Origin: Dyadobacter sp. UC 10
GTDB taxonomy: Bacteria > Bacteroidota > Bacteroidia > Cytophagales > Spirosomataceae
DNA: 64,000 nucleotides
Reading direction: 5' to 3'
NCBI RefSeq assembly: GCF_008369915.1
Contig: NZ_VSRN01000001.1
Location: 3,096,501-3,160,500, forward strand
The notes under the pieces are model-generated. The model made no database searches and had not been told where the DNA came from. It was given only the letters and a program-made list of their open reading frames with translations. The translations under genes and the position numbers were made by a program. Numbering within the stretch: position 1 is the stretch's first letter; every line of letters begins with the position of its first letter. Below are positions 8,128-17,641 of the stretch, piece after piece.

Positions 8128-9696
8128 TTAATTGTAACCCGGATTCTGAGGTTTCAGGTTAGGGCTATTTCTCATTTCCTGAATGGGTATAGGGAATAAC
8201 AAGTGCTTTTCCAACAAAGGAGCACCACCACTTACATTCAGGTTACGGTGACCTACGAAGTTATCAAAACCCTTAGTTTCTTCGTTGAACACTTTGCGCA
8301 GACGTACCATATCAAACCAGGTAATTCCCTCGTAAGCGAATTCATACCAGCGCTCACGCCAAACTGCTTCTTTGAAAGAAGCTTTTGTGAATGTTCCCAT
8401 AGCAGGCGTTTTCAGCTGTGCACGGTCGCGGATACGTTTGTAAGCTTCGTAAGCTTCCAAATTCGGGCCGCTTAGTTCATTTTGTGCTTCTGCGTAGGTT
8501 AGCAATACTTCTGCGTAACGGATCAGGTTTACATTCAGGTTATTAAGCCTTGTTGGTGTAATACCCGGGCCACCCAGTGCTGCAATGTTGAAGTATTTGA
8601 AAACATAAGGTTGTCCAAGGTCAAATTTCGCACCTGTTCCATTGGTAAAGTAGGTCGTATAAAACCATCCTTCCTGGTCTTTTGTGCGAAGGTCGCCTGT
8701 TTCGTAAGAATCGTAGAACGAACGCGTAGGTACGGTACTTCCGGTTCCGCTTGGGCCAGCATAGGTTACGGCTTTGAAGTTCGGGAAGAAATCGTTCAAC
8801 GGGAAACCGGCAACTACTGTGTTGTACTGGATCTGAAAAATGTGCTCAACCCTGTTTTTTAAATTTTCCTGATGCAATTCCCTGTAAGTAGGAAACAGGT
8901 TCAGGGTAGAAGGGTTTGCTTTCGAGAAGTTGATCACTTCAAGGGCCTTGTCCGCAGCCAGCTTGTAGTGAGAAGCGCCTTTGCTCAACGGGAAGCCCGC
9001 CATAGTAAGGTACACTTTCGACAAAAGCGACTTAACCGCCATTTTAGAAGCCCGTCCGCTTGTATTGAAATCAGCAAAGCCGGCCGCTTCAGCAGCTGTG
9101 AGGTCTTCCACGATCAGGTTGTAGATCTCCTCCTGAGGTGCTCTCGAAGGGAAGAAATCTTCCGACTCAACCGTTTGCGCCTTGGTGATCAGCGGTGCAT
9201 CGCCCCAAAGTCTTACCACATAAAAGTAAGCCCAGGCGCGAAGGAATCTGGCTTCTCCGATCAGCTTTGTTTTCTGCGCTTCGTTGGCAGCAGGAAAAGT
9301 AATGCCGGGGATCTTGTCGATAGCCAGGTTGGCATTTGCGATTACGCGGAAAAGCCCGTTCCAGAAGTTGGCGATGTGACCTGTATTACCATCGTAAATC
9401 AGCGAGTACAAGTTGTTCAAATCTGAATTCTGGCCTGTTTCGGTAGTAGCCGTTCCTGTAACTGCTTCCAGCATCTGCCAGTTAGCCGAGAAAATACCCG
9501 CGCTTTCACCGTAGAAACGCATTTCTGCATAAGTAGCAGCAACCGCAGCTTCCGCGTGATCGGGAAGTGTATAGAATACATCCGGTTGAAGGTTTGATGG
9601 GTCCTGCTCGTCGAGAAAGTCGGAGCAGCTGGTCGGGCCCAGGAGAATTGCCCCACAGAGCAAAAGCTTGGAAATGGTTTGATTATATAGTTTCAT
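8128..9696 (-). CDS. SusD/RagB family nutrient-binding lipoprotein (pair 1)
   Basis: This 522-residue outer-membrane lipoprotein acts as the lid of a SusCD transporter and captures oligosaccharide or peptide at the surface. The start was set at the ATG ending at 9696, giving MKLYNQTISKLLLCGAILLG with lipobox GPTSC. An ATG 12 bases upstream is an alternative. The mature N-terminus SDFLDEQDPSNLQPDVFYT and the TPR-like helices (LIGEARFLRAWAYFYVVRLWGDAPLI) are diagnostic. The C-terminal RWYEFAYEGITWFDMVRLRK and final NLKPQNPGYN are also typical. It follows susC1 by 38 bases on the same strand. Substrate is unknown; nearby genes leave both sugar and peptide open. Confidence 0.93.
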   Translation of the reverse strand: MKLYNQTISKLLLCGAILLGPTSCSDFLDEQDPSNLQPDVFYTLPDHAEAAVAATYAEMRFYGESAGIFSANWQMLEAVTGTATTETGQNSDLNNLYSLIYDGNTGHIANFWNGLFRVIANANLAIDKIPGITFPAANEAQKTKLIGEARFLRAWAYFYVVRLWGDAPLITKAQTVESEDFFPSRAPQEEIYNLIVEDLTAAEAAGFADFNTSGRASKMAVKSLLSKVYLTMAGFPLSKGASHYKLAADKALEVINFSKANPSTLNLFPTYRELHQENLKNRVEHIFQIQYNTVVAGFPLNDFFPNFKAVTYAGPSGTGSTVPTRSFYDSYETGDLRTKDQEGWFYTTYFTNGTGAKFDLGQPYVFKYFNIAALGGPGITPTRLNNLNVNLIRYAEVLLTYAEAQNELSGPNLEAYEAYKRIRDRAQLKTPAMGTFTKASFKEAVWRERWYEFAYEGITWFDMVRLRKVFNEETKGFDNFVGHRNLNVSGGAPLLEKHLLFPIPIQEMRNSPNLKPQNPGYN

Positions 9697-9734
9697 ACTG
9701 AATGTCATTTTTTATAATACCAATAATCCGGTTG

Positions 9735-12700
9735 TTAGAATGATACCTGTATACCGCCCATGTAAGTGGTTGGCCGAGGATAGCTGTGCCAGATCATACC
9801 TTGCGAAAATACGTTGTCGGCATCGCCTCCGCGGATAGGTGTCTGCTCAGGGTCACCATGCGGGTATTTGCTTAGCAGGAAGAAGTTCTGAGCCGAAACG
9901 TATACTCTCAGTCTGCTCATCTTCATCTTGCTGGCGATTTCAGACGGGAAGTTGTAACCGAACAACAGGTTGCGGCCACGCAGGAATGAACCGTCGAAGA
10001 TCCAGCGGGTATCTACGTTTGTAACATAACCTGCTTTGGTATCACGGATCTGGGCCACCATTGTATTCTGATTTTCCGGCGTCCATGCGTCCAATACAGT
10101 TGCATAACTGTTAGCAAGCGATTGACGGTCTTCGCTGGCGTGCAGGTTCATGTCCATCAGGTCGTTCCCGTACGAGAATTGCAGGTCCAGCGTCATATCG
10201 AAGTTTCCGAAACGAACCGAGTTCGAAAGTGTTCCCCAGCCTTTTGGGCTACCGTTCCCGATGATCATACGGTCTGCGTCGGTGATCGCATTGTCACCAT
10301 TCACGTCCAGGTACTTCACGTCGCCAGGAAGCATTTTCAGGTTTGCACGGTAGCTGGTGAATTTCGCAGCCTCATCTCTTTCAGCTTCGCTCCATGTTCC
10401 AAGGCGTTTGAGTCCCCAGAATGCGCCCACAGGCTCTCCGATACGGATAATGCTGGTTTGGTTGGTAATAGAAGGACCGCCCACTCCGAAAATATCCGAT
10501 GGTGTTGCCAGCGACAATACTTTGTTTCTGTTGAAAGAGATATTGAAGTTGGTGTTCCATGAGAAGTTTGCGTTCTCAATGTTCACTGTATTCAAAGCAA
10601 ACTCAAATCCTTTGTTCTCCATCGAGCCGATGTTCTTTCTGATCGTAGCGTAACCACTTGTACGTGGAACGGGTGCATCCAGAAGCATATCGGTTGTTTT
10701 GCGGTAGTAGTAGTCAGCTTCAAACGAGATTCTTCCTTTCAGGAAGCTGATTTCCAGACCAGCGTCAGTTTGCGCGGTTTTTTCCCATCTCAAATCTTTG
10801 TTAGCCAACCTGTTGATACCCGTTCCGCTGATACGTGTGTCGCTGTAAACAGTGGCATAGTTGGATCTCAGCAATGGCAGCGAGGAGTATGGAGGAATTT
10901 CAGAGTTACCTGTCAGACCATAGCTAGTACGCAGTTTCAGACTGGAAATCAATGTATTGCCTTTCAGGAATTCTTCGTCAGATACTTTCCATGCAAATGC
11001 AGCCGAGGGGAAGAATGCGAATTTGTGGTTATCCCCGAACTTGGAAGAACCATCAGCACGACCTGTTACTGTGAAAAGATATTTTTCCAGCAAGGTATAA
11101 TTCACACGACCGAAATAAGAGTTAAATGCAAAACGTTGCGCACCTGAAACGTAAGGGCTGTTCGATGGTAGTGTAGAACCTGCCCCGATGTTATCAAAGC
11201 CAAAGTAGTCAGTCGAGAAATTTTGCGCTCCTACGCCTGTAGTTGCGACGTTAGTTTCCTGCCATGAAATACCGGCAAGTACGTTAAGGGAATGTATTCC
11301 AAACGTTTTGTTATAAGTAAGCAAATTTTCCCACGACCAGAAAGTCTCTTTTCTTGTTTCTTTTCTGGCTGTTCCAAGCTCGTTGGGAGTCAATGAGCGG
11401 GTTTGAGACTGGTTCACTTCCTGCCCAATGATATTAATACCGAGTACAGAGCGGAATTCAAGGCCTTTTGCCAGAGTCACGTTTCCATAAAGGCTACCGA
11501 GCGTAGTCTGGGTATTGAGGTTGAATTTACGTCCGTATAAACGGTGTACTGAGCTAAAAGCGCCTTCTGCACCGGGATAGTCACGGTTGTTGGCATAGGT
11601 TCCGTCAGGATATTTCACAGGAAGGAAAGGAAAATCCTCTACCATCTGGCGGGGAACTGCATCGTTGATATCGACAAGGTTTTCGGCCTGGTTGTTGTAG
11701 CTCAAAGTACCACCGATACGTAACCATTTTTTAACCTGGTCATCAATGCTGAAACGGGTTGCATAACGTTTCAGGTAAGAAGTTTTGATAAGGCCCTGGT
11801 CGTCGCGGTAGTTAAGCGACAGGGAGTAGGTAGTTTTATTGTTACCGCCGCTGAAACCAAGCTGGTGGTTTTGAGAAACACGGTGTTGTGTCGCTTCCTC
11901 GAACCAGTCAGTATCATAATTAGGGGTAAAAATACTATCCGCGCTCATTTGGAAAATGTCCGGGTGAGCCGCGTGCAGCTGTGCACGGCGTACTTTCGGA
12001 TTGTGCGTTTTGTATTTTCCTGCCGCCCAACCTGCCGGGTCAAACTTCTCCATGTTTTTGTAGGACAGGTCTTCAACCGCCATGTATTCTCTGGCGTTCA
12101 GTACCTTCGCTCTTTTTGGCCCGTTAGTAGGCACACTCAGATCCAGGCCGTAAGTGATAACACCTTCGCCGGACTTACCTTTTCTGGTGGTGATCATAAT
12201 AACCCCGTTTGCACCTCTCGCTCCATAAATCGCGGTAGAAGATGCATCCTTAAGAACCTCAACAGATACGATGTCATTCGGGTTAATGAAGTCGATCGCC
12301 TGGCTTTGCTGATTCTGGTTACCTTGCGGCAGCATTACTCCATCCACCACATATAATGGGTTGTTGGAAGAGTTAATAGAGCTGAAACCCCGGATACGGA
12401 CATTGGAACGACCACCTGGGCGACCCGAGTTAACATTCACCTGTACACCGGAGATCTTCCCCTGTAAAGCCTGGTTCAATGAAGGAGCAGGTCTTTCTTT
12501 CAGCTGCTCTTCTTTAACGGAACCCACAGAGCCCGTCAAATCAGACTTCTTGGCGGTACCGTACCCGATCACGACTACCTCGCTCAAAGCTTTTGAATCT
12601 GATTCCATCGCCAGGTCGATGGTTGTGCGGTTGCCTATCTCGACTTCCTGACCAACATATCCTACAAAGCTGAAGACCAGCGTACCGCCATTATCAGGCA

Positions 12701-12971
12701 CCTGAAGGGTGAAGTTTCCGGTTCCGTCGGTTGTGGTACCCGTGCTGGTACCTTTTACCACTACGTTCACACCTGGAAGACCTTCGCCATTTTCTTTATC
12801 GGTTATCTTTCCTTTGATGGTTTTATCAATTCTGATCATCGTAGACGCCCCGGCGTCAGCAGCTACTCCTGCAAAGGCTGCCACAGAACATGAAAGCGCG
12901 GGCAGGAGTACTAATGAATTTCGAAAGCCCCGCATACGGAGCATCCATTGGTTTGTATCGGTATTTTTCAT
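9735..12971 (-). CDS. SusC/RagA TonB-linked outer-membrane transporter (pair 1)
   Basis: This is a 1078-residue TonB-dependent transporter. After an extended signal region (residues 1-35) comes a carboxypeptidase-like regulatory domain (IKGKITDKENGEGLPGVNVVVKG is its first strand pair). The SusC signature ALSEVVVIGYGT is at about 130-142. The plug domain includes SNVRIRGFSSINSSNNPLYVVDG and VEVLKDASSTAIYGARGANGVIMITT. The remainder is a 22-strand barrel. It moves substrate captured by SusD1 into the periplasm using TonB energy. The 579-base upstream gap carries a perfect LacI-type palindrome, suggesting repression by a sugar-responsive regulator that is not encoded in the window. Confidence 0.95.
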   Translation of the reverse strand: MKNTDTNQWMLRMRGFRNSLVLLPALSCSVAAFAGVAADAGASTMIRIDKTIKGKITDKENGEGLPGVNVVVKGTSTGTTTDGTGNFTLQVPDNGGTLVFSFVGYVGQEVEIGNRTTIDLAMESDSKALSEVVVIGYGTAKKSDLTGSVGSVKEEQLKERPAPSLNQALQGKISGVQVNVNSGRPGGRSNVRIRGFSSINSSNNPLYVVDGVMLPQGNQNQQSQAIDFINPNDIVSVEVLKDASSTAIYGARGANGVIMITTRKGKSGEGVITYGLDLSVPTNGPKRAKVLNAREYMAVEDLSYKNMEKFDPAGWAAGKYKTHNPKVRRAQLHAAHPDIFQMSADSIFTPNYDTDWFEEATQHRVSQNHQLGFSGGNNKTTYSLSLNYRDDQGLIKTSYLKRYATRFSIDDQVKKWLRIGGTLSYNNQAENLVDINDAVPRQMVEDFPFLPVKYPDGTYANNRDYPGAEGAFSSVHRLYGRKFNLNTQTTLGSLYGNVTLAKGLEFRSVLGINIIGQEVNQSQTRSLTPNELGTARKETRKETFWSWENLLTYNKTFGIHSLNVLAGISWQETNVATTGVGAQNFSTDYFGFDNIGAGSTLPSNSPYVSGAQRFAFNSYFGRVNYTLLEKYLFTVTGRADGSSKFGDNHKFAFFPSAAFAWKVSDEEFLKGNTLISSLKLRTSYGLTGNSEIPPYSSLPLLRSNYATVYSDTRISGTGINRLANKDLRWEKTAQTDAGLEISFLKGRISFEADYYYRKTTDMLLDAPVPRTSGYATIRKNIGSMENKGFEFALNTVNIENANFSWNTNFNISFNRNKVLSLATPSDIFGVGGPSITNQTSIIRIGEPVGAFWGLKRLGTWSEAERDEAAKFTSYRANLKMLPGDVKYLDVNGDNAITDADRMIIGNGSPKGWGTLSNSVRFGNFDMTLDLQFSYGNDLMDMNLHASEDRQSLANSYATVLDAWTPENQNTMVAQIRDTKAGYVTNVDTRWIFDGSFLRGRNLLFGYNFPSEIASKMKMSRLRVYVSAQNFFLLSKYPHGDPEQTPIRGGDADNVFSQGMIWHSYPRPTTYMGGIQVSF

Positions 12972-13371
12972 TTAAAGGTTAGTTAAACGTTCGTCATAAG
13001 TAAGTGCTAGTAGTTTGCATTCAGCTTTAATCATACAGGGCTGGTTAGGTTAACAGAAGATAATGTTGAAATAATAGTCATATGTAATATTCATTTTGTT
13101 ATATTTTTTGAGGAAAGGTTTATAAAGCCATTAACTTTAAATCTGTTCTGATTAATTGACTGCCGCGCCTGGACCATTGATGTTACGCGGTACCGTACTT
13201 GTATTTACTGAGGATGGTGAACGATGGGATACTAAAAATCTTCCGCTTAGTCGTTCCGAGAGTTTGTGGTGCCAGAAGGGTATTTTTATAAAGTCTTAAA
13301 AATGCGTTGCAATATTATAATATTTCAGAATAAACTTCCTAGAAAAGAGGCTTTTAAAACATAAATATTTG

Positions 13372-13385
13372 TGCAAACGTTTGCA
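13372..13385. promoter_or_regulatory. LacI/GalR-type operator palindrome
   Basis: The perfect 14-bp palindrome TGCAAACGTTTGCA matches the general form of LacI/GalR-family operators, with central CG and TGxAAxCG half-sites. It lies about 400 bases upstream of the susC1 start and just beyond the terminator of the preceding gene. The SusCD pair is the most likely target. No LacI gene is in the window. Confidence 0.6.
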
Positions 13386-13450
13386 TAATTCTAGTCTGCT
13401 GATTGCGCCAATATGCTTTCTTTCAGTCATTTATGTGACCGATAAGCAGA

Positions 13451-13487
13451 AAAAGGCCACTTCGCTACATGAGCGAAGTGGCCTTTT
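13451..13487 (-). terminator. strong terminator after the Gfo/Idh gene
   Basis: A perfect 16-bp stem (13451-13466 with 13472-13487) encloses loop ACATG. On the minus strand its T-run (CCTTTTTCTGCTT) follows. It separates the oxidoreductase transcript from susC1. Confidence 0.9.
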
Positions 13488-13550
13488 AAATGTAATCCGG
13501 TCTTCATGAAAGTGCTCGGATTTTCCTTGACTGCGCTTAGCCGAAAGTGA

Positions 13551-14642
13551 TTATACCAGGTCTACCGTGCGTCCTGTCCGTACCGATTCATCGCATGCAA
13601 ATGCGATTTGCAAGCTTCTTACAGCGTCTTCCAGATGATCAGTCAGATCCAAATCTTCCGTAATAGCTTTCAGGAAATAGCGTTGCTCGCGGTTGCAGAG
13701 CTCCTGGTGATCAGGCTCGTCTTCCAGGTTAATCCAGGTATCTTCTTTTGCGAATTCATCCTTATCGTTCAGCTCTGCATGGTGAATGCGGATCGATTCT
13801 GTTTTGGTATGCGCCTCCACAGAAGACGACTTTCCGCTTCCTCCTGCATCCTTGGCCACAATAGAAGCCGAACCCTTTGGGCCAATCACATCTTTTACGA
13901 AAAATGCAGTTTCGCTGATCATCGGTCCCCAGCCAGCTTCATACCAGCCCACGGAACCATCTTCAAACCAGATCTGAAGCTGACCGTAATTGTAGTTTCC
14001 AGCCGGAATATCTTCCGTCATTCTCGCGCCAATCGCATTCACGCGTAGCGGGGTGGAGCGTGTCATCTGGCACATTACATCAATATAATGTACGCCGCAA
14101 TCCACGATCGGGCTCAGGCTTTTCATCAGGTTGCGGTGTACGCCCCACATATAGCCGTGGCTTTGCTGGTTCAGGTTCATGCGCATCACCAGTGGCTTGC
14201 CCAGGTTCTGAGCCTCGGTCACAAACCGTTCCCATGACGGGTGTACGCGGAGAATGTAACCTACTACTACTTTTTTACCGGCAGCTTTGGCTGCTTCCAC
14301 AACCCGCTTTGCACCGTCAACGCTATCTGCAAGTGGTTTTTCGATAAATACGTGCGCTCCGGCATGGAGTGCTTTGATCGCAAAATCCTCGTGGGTATCC
14401 GGGTAGGTCGAGATACAAACGGCATCGGGTTTTGTTTCCGCAAGTGCCGCTTCGTAATCGCTGAAAAGGCTGTAACCGCCGCCCAGCTTTTCATTCAATA
14501 CTTCTTTGCTTTTTCCGGTCGAAACTATACCGCAGATCTCGAATCCGTCCAGCAGCTGATAAGCAAATGCATGCGAGGCGCCCATATTTCCGCAACCGAC
14601 AACGAGTACGCGGATTGGGTTCTTGTTTTCAAAAGATGACAT
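13551..14642 (-). CDS. Gfo/Idh/MocA family oxidoreductase
   Basis: This 363-residue NAD(P)-dependent oxidoreductase has an N-terminal Rossmann fold with GCGNMG at 16-21. The family EKP motif is at 101-103 (FIEKPLADS), with Lys102 the expected catalytic and cofactor-contacting residue. The C-terminal beta-sheet domain includes PIVDCGVHYIDVM, where the Asp and His are typical active-site residues. It has no signal peptide and is cytoplasmic. Substrates in this family are usually sugars, inositols or their keto forms, and this one cannot be specified. It is divergent from the hydroxyproline operon across a 360-base promoter region, so shared control is possible. Confidence 0.9.
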   Translation of the reverse strand: MSSFENKNPIRVLVVGCGNMGASHAFAYQLLDGFEICGIVSTGKSKEVLNEKLGGGYSLFSDYEAALAETKPDAVCISTYPDTHEDFAIKALHAGAHVFIEKPLADSVDGAKRVVEAAKAAGKKVVVGYILRVHPSWERFVTEAQNLGKPLVMRMNLNQQSHGYMWGVHRNLMKSLSPIVDCGVHYIDVMCQMTRSTPLRVNAIGARMTEDIPAGNYNYGQLQIWFEDGSVGWYEAGWGPMISETAFFVKDVIGPKGSASIVAKDAGGSGKSSSVEAHTKTESIRIHHAELNDKDEFAKEDTWINLEDEPDHQELCNREQRYFLKAITEDLDLTDHLEDAVRSLQIAFACDESVRTGRTVDLV

Positions 14643-15002
14643 AGTAAATAGTAATGTTAAGTCTTCGGGTTAGAAGGAATATAGAAATAGTACATCAGGT
14701 CAACAACGTATACCTGGATTCTGTGCCAAAAATAGCTATTAAAATCTGTTTTTGCCGGACCGGTGTTTATCAGTACAAGAAAATCCCGCCTGGATACCTG
14801 TTTCATTTATCCAAAGGATTACTGTGTGATCCTGCGATAACGTTTGCTGCGTGCGTTGATAGCATTTGCAGGAAAAGCGGGCGGTCTTATTTCATCTAGG
14901 TTAAAATCGGTAAATAATTTACTAAAAGATGCCAAAGTCTAGTCATGCTGTTCCTGTACCTTTGAATAAATTAATCGTTCGAATTTCAACCTTGTTAAAG
15001 AT
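14643..15002. promoter_or_regulatory. divergent promoter region
   Basis: This 360-base non-coding gap separates the leftward Gfo/Idh gene and the rightward hydroxyproline operon, so it must carry promoters for both. No clear operator palindrome or riboswitch was recognised. A short plus-strand frame at 14654-14899 has no family-like content and was not called. Confidence 0.5.
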
Positions 15003-15941
15003 ATGAACAAAGAATCCTGGTATGGCATTTTCCCTGCGCTGGTAACTCCTTTCAAAGCAGATGACACCATTGATTTTGACCTTTTTGGTAAAAATCTCGA
15101 AGTTCAGATAGAAGCGGGCATTACAGGTGCCATCGTGTCGGGTTCGCTGGGAGAAGCCAGCACGCTGACCAGAGCTGAAAAAATGGAACTGGTAAAATAT
15201 GCTAAAAAAGTGGCTCCTGAGGGAATGCCGATCGTTTTGTGTATTGCAGAACAGTCGACCGCAGAAGCAGTTAGCTTTGCCAAAGAAGCGGAATCAGCGG
15301 GTGCGGACGGATTAATGGTACTGCCTCCGATGCGTTACAAAGCCGACGATGATGAGACTGTGGCTTACTTCACCACGATCGCACAAAGTACCAGCCTGCC
15401 GATGATGGTTTACAACAATCCCGTGGATTACAAGATCGAGGTAACGCTTGAAATGTTCGAAGAACTTGCCAAAGTGCCCAATATCGTTGCGATCAAGGAA
15501 TCGACCAGAGATGTCAGCAATGTTACCCGTTTGTTCAACCGATTTGGCGACCGTTTCCGCATTTTCTGTGGTGTCGATACGCTGATCATGGAAGAGGTCA
15601 TGCTTGGTGCTGACGGGGTTGTGGGCGGATTGGTTGATGCTTTCCCAAAAGAAACTGTTGCGATTTTTAATCTGGTAAAGGCCGGAAATTATAAGGAAGC
15701 GCTGGCGATCTACCGCTGGTACCTGCCGCTTCTGGAACTCGATATTCATCCAAAGCTGGTTCAGAATATCAAACTCGCTGCAGAAAGGGCGGGAATCGGT
15801 TCAGAATATGTGCGCGCTCCGCGGTTGGTATTGAAAGGTGCCGAAAGAGAAAGGGTACTCGCGATTATCGATAAAGCGATCGAAACGCAGCCCGTATTGC
15901 CGGATTACCTAAATTTGACTGCCGATGTTTCAGTTGCGTAA
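15003..15941 (+). CDS. DHDPS-family pyrroline-4-hydroxy-2-carboxylate deaminase
   Basis: This is a 312-residue class I aldolase-type TIM barrel. Lys165 in VAIKEST is the Schiff-base lysine and Tyr137 in MMVYNNP the partner tyrosine. The loop GSLGE at 47-51 replaces the GTTGE of true dihydrodipicolinate synthase. The next three genes are a semialdehyde dehydrogenase, 4-hydroxyproline epimerase and amino-acid oxidase. The likely reaction is therefore deamination/dehydration of 1-pyrroline-4-hydroxy-2-carboxylate to 2-oxoglutarate semialdehyde. It is first in the operon, 47 bases ahead of the dehydrogenase start. A sialate or keto-gluconate aldolase role is less likely in this setting. Confidence 0.85.
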   Translation: MNKESWYGIFPALVTPFKADDTIDFDLFGKNLEVQIEAGITGAIVSGSLGEASTLTRAEKMELVKYAKKVAPEGMPIVLCIAEQSTAEAVSFAKEAESAGADGLMVLPPMRYKADDDETVAYFTTIAQSTSLPMMVYNNPVDYKIEVTLEMFEELAKVPNIVAIKESTRDVSNVTRLFNRFGDRFRIFCGVDTLIMEEVMLGADGVVGGLVDAFPKETVAIFNLVKAGNYKEALAIYRWYLPLLELDIHPKLVQNIKLAAERAGIGSEYVRAPRLVLKGAERERVLAIIDKAIETQPVLPDYLNLTADVSVA

Positions 15942-15988
15942 AAGCTGAAACCGGATTTACAGCCAAATCATCTTGACCGATATTGACA

Positions 15989-17470
15989 ATGAACATTTCA
16001 AAAGGAGAACTGGATACCCTGCTGCAAAACGTGCAGAACGCATTTGTAACCATCAATACTTATCCTGTTTCAAAACGGGTTGCACTGATGCGTACCATTG
16101 CCAATGAGATCGAAGCCCTCGGACCGGAACTGATAGAAACTGCCCGCGCAGAATCCAACCTGCCCGAAGCCCGGCTTACCGGCGAAAAGGGACGAACCAT
16201 TTTTCAGTGGAGAAGCTATGCCGATGCAGTGGAAAAGGGTTACAGCCTGGATGCGAGTATCGATACAGCCAATCCCGACAGGACACCGCCAAAACCGGAT
16301 ATTCGTAAAACCAATGTTGCATTGGGCCCGGTAGCCGTTTTCGGCGCGAGTAATTTTCCTTTTGCATTTTCGACTGCCGGCGGAGATACCGCCAGTGCGA
16401 TCGCAGCAGGTTGCCCGGTTGTCGTAAAGGCACACCCGGGACATCCCAAAACGTCCCAGATCATGGCCGACGCGATCAGTCGTGGTGTGGAGAAGAGCGG
16501 ATTTCCAGCAGGTACTTTCTCGCATGTCTTTTGTGAAACCAACGAGGAGGCGCAGGCGCTGATCAGTCATCCTGTGATCAAGGCGGTCGGTTTTACGGGT
16601 TCAAACCGGGGTGGATTGGCTTTGGTGGAAATCGCCAACAAACGTCCCGAGCCTATTCCTGTTTTTGCTGAAATGGGCAGTATTAATCCGGTTTTTCTGT
16701 TCTCGGGGAAATTGCAGACTGCCGCAGCGGAACTGGCCAAACAATACGCAGGCTCCCTGACATTAGGCGTGGGACAGTTTTGTACCAATCCCGGCTTAGT
16801 GATCGCGGAGCAGGGAGCAGGACTTGATCAGTTTACCGAGAGTTTAAATGAAGATATATTAAAAGCATTGCCTGCACCCATGCTGAATGCGGGTATCGCG
16901 AAAGGCTATACAAGCAATCGCGAGAAGGTAATCGGATTGGCTGGCGTACAGGTATTGTCTGCCGCGACGACAGAGGCTGCGGAGGGACAGGGCGCTGCCA
17001 CGGTAGCCACTGTTTCAGGCGTAGATTTTCTGATCAACGACGATCTTCAGACCGAAGTTTTCGGTCCGTTTGCGTTGATTGTGAAATGTAAAGATGCGAA
17101 CGAAGTGTTTGCAGTAACCGAAAAACTGCACGGCCAGCTGACTGCTACATTGCTGGCAACTGGCGACGACCTGGCAGCAAATGCAGAGCTGGTTGCATTG
17201 ATACAGAACAAATGCGGAAGGATCATTTTCAATAATTTCCCTACTGGCGTGGAAGTTTGCAAATCAATGCACCATGGCGGCCCCTTCCCATCTTCGAGCA
17301 ACGCGCAATACACCTCAGTAGGCCCCGACGCAATCAAACGCTTCACCCGCCCACTCAGTTTCCAGAACTGGCCCGACGAATTTTTGCCGGAAGAACTGCA
17401 GAATGCCAATCCGCTGGGGATTTGGAGAACGGTGGATAATGAGGTGGGTAATGGGGCTGTTGGGTATTAG
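15989..17470 (+). CDS. 2-oxoglutarate semialdehyde (2,5-dioxovalerate) dehydrogenase
   Basis: This 493-residue aldehyde dehydrogenase probably oxidises 2-oxoglutarate semialdehyde to 2-oxoglutarate, the last step of hydroxyproline breakdown. The catalytic Cys265 lies in GVGQFCTNPG and the general base Glu228 in FAEMGSINPVF; both match the 2,5-dioxovalerate dehydrogenase subfamily. The cofactor region includes VFGASNFPFAFS (about 117-128) and VVVKAHPGHP. The ATG at 15989 was preferred over an in-frame TTG two codons earlier. The stop codon TAG falls inside the first copy of a GCTATTAGC-word repeat that fills the following spacer. Confidence 0.9.
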   Translation: MNISKGELDTLLQNVQNAFVTINTYPVSKRVALMRTIANEIEALGPELIETARAESNLPEARLTGEKGRTIFQWRSYADAVEKGYSLDASIDTANPDRTPPKPDIRKTNVALGPVAVFGASNFPFAFSTAGGDTASAIAAGCPVVVKAHPGHPKTSQIMADAISRGVEKSGFPAGTFSHVFCETNEEAQALISHPVIKAVGFTGSNRGGLALVEIANKRPEPIPVFAEMGSINPVFLFSGKLQTAAAELAKQYAGSLTLGVGQFCTNPGLVIAEQGAGLDQFTESLNEDILKALPAPMLNAGIAKGYTSNREKVIGLAGVQVLSAATTEAAEGQGAATVATVSGVDFLINDDLQTEVFGPFALIVKCKDANEVFAVTEKLHGQLTATLLATGDDLAANAELVALIQNKCGRIIFNNFPTGVEVCKSMHHGGPFPSSSNAQYTSVGPDAIKRFTRPLSFQNWPDEFLPEELQNANPLGIWRTVDNEVGNGAVGY

Positions 17471-17641
17471 CTATTGGCTTTTTGCTATTAGCTATTAGCT
17501 GTTAGCTGTTAGCTTTTTGCTTTTATCCTTTGGCTTTTGGGTGGATGGAGGAAGGTTTCTTAGTTGTCAATCGCCGATTTTCAAGACAAAACATAATTAC
17601 GAATAGCCAATAGCTAACGGCTAAAAGCTAACAGCCAAAAA
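17467..17641. repeat. word-built inverted repeat (TTAGCT/AGCTAA) in operon spacer
   Basis: The spacer repeats TTAGCTATTGGCT-like words on the left (17467-17513) and complementary AGCCAATAGCTAA words on the right (17605-17638). A perfect 13-bp pairing is 17467-17479 with 17605-17617. The left arm contains the dehydrogenase stop codon and the right arm ends 3 bases before the epimerase ATG. The transcript could fold into several alternative long hairpins. No protein is encoded. Confidence 0.75.

Larger units (their letters stand above)
12972..13550. other. long upstream region of susC1
   Basis: This 579-base AT-rich stretch has no coding frame with recognisable content. It holds the terminator of the Gfo/Idh gene (13451-13487), a LacI-type palindrome (13372-13385), an AT palindrome AATATTATAATATT near 13311, and presumably the susC1 promoter and a long leader. 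A convincing Bacteroidota -7/-33 pair could not be assigned. Confidence 0.6.

Noticed and set aside
13608..14639. Long plus-strand frames opposite the Gfo/Idh gene
   Set aside because: They are antisense shadows; the minus strand has the full oxidoreductase motifs.
14654..14899. 81-codon plus-strand frame in the divergent promoter region
   Set aside because: Cys-rich, no family resemblance, and it would occupy the space needed for both promoters.
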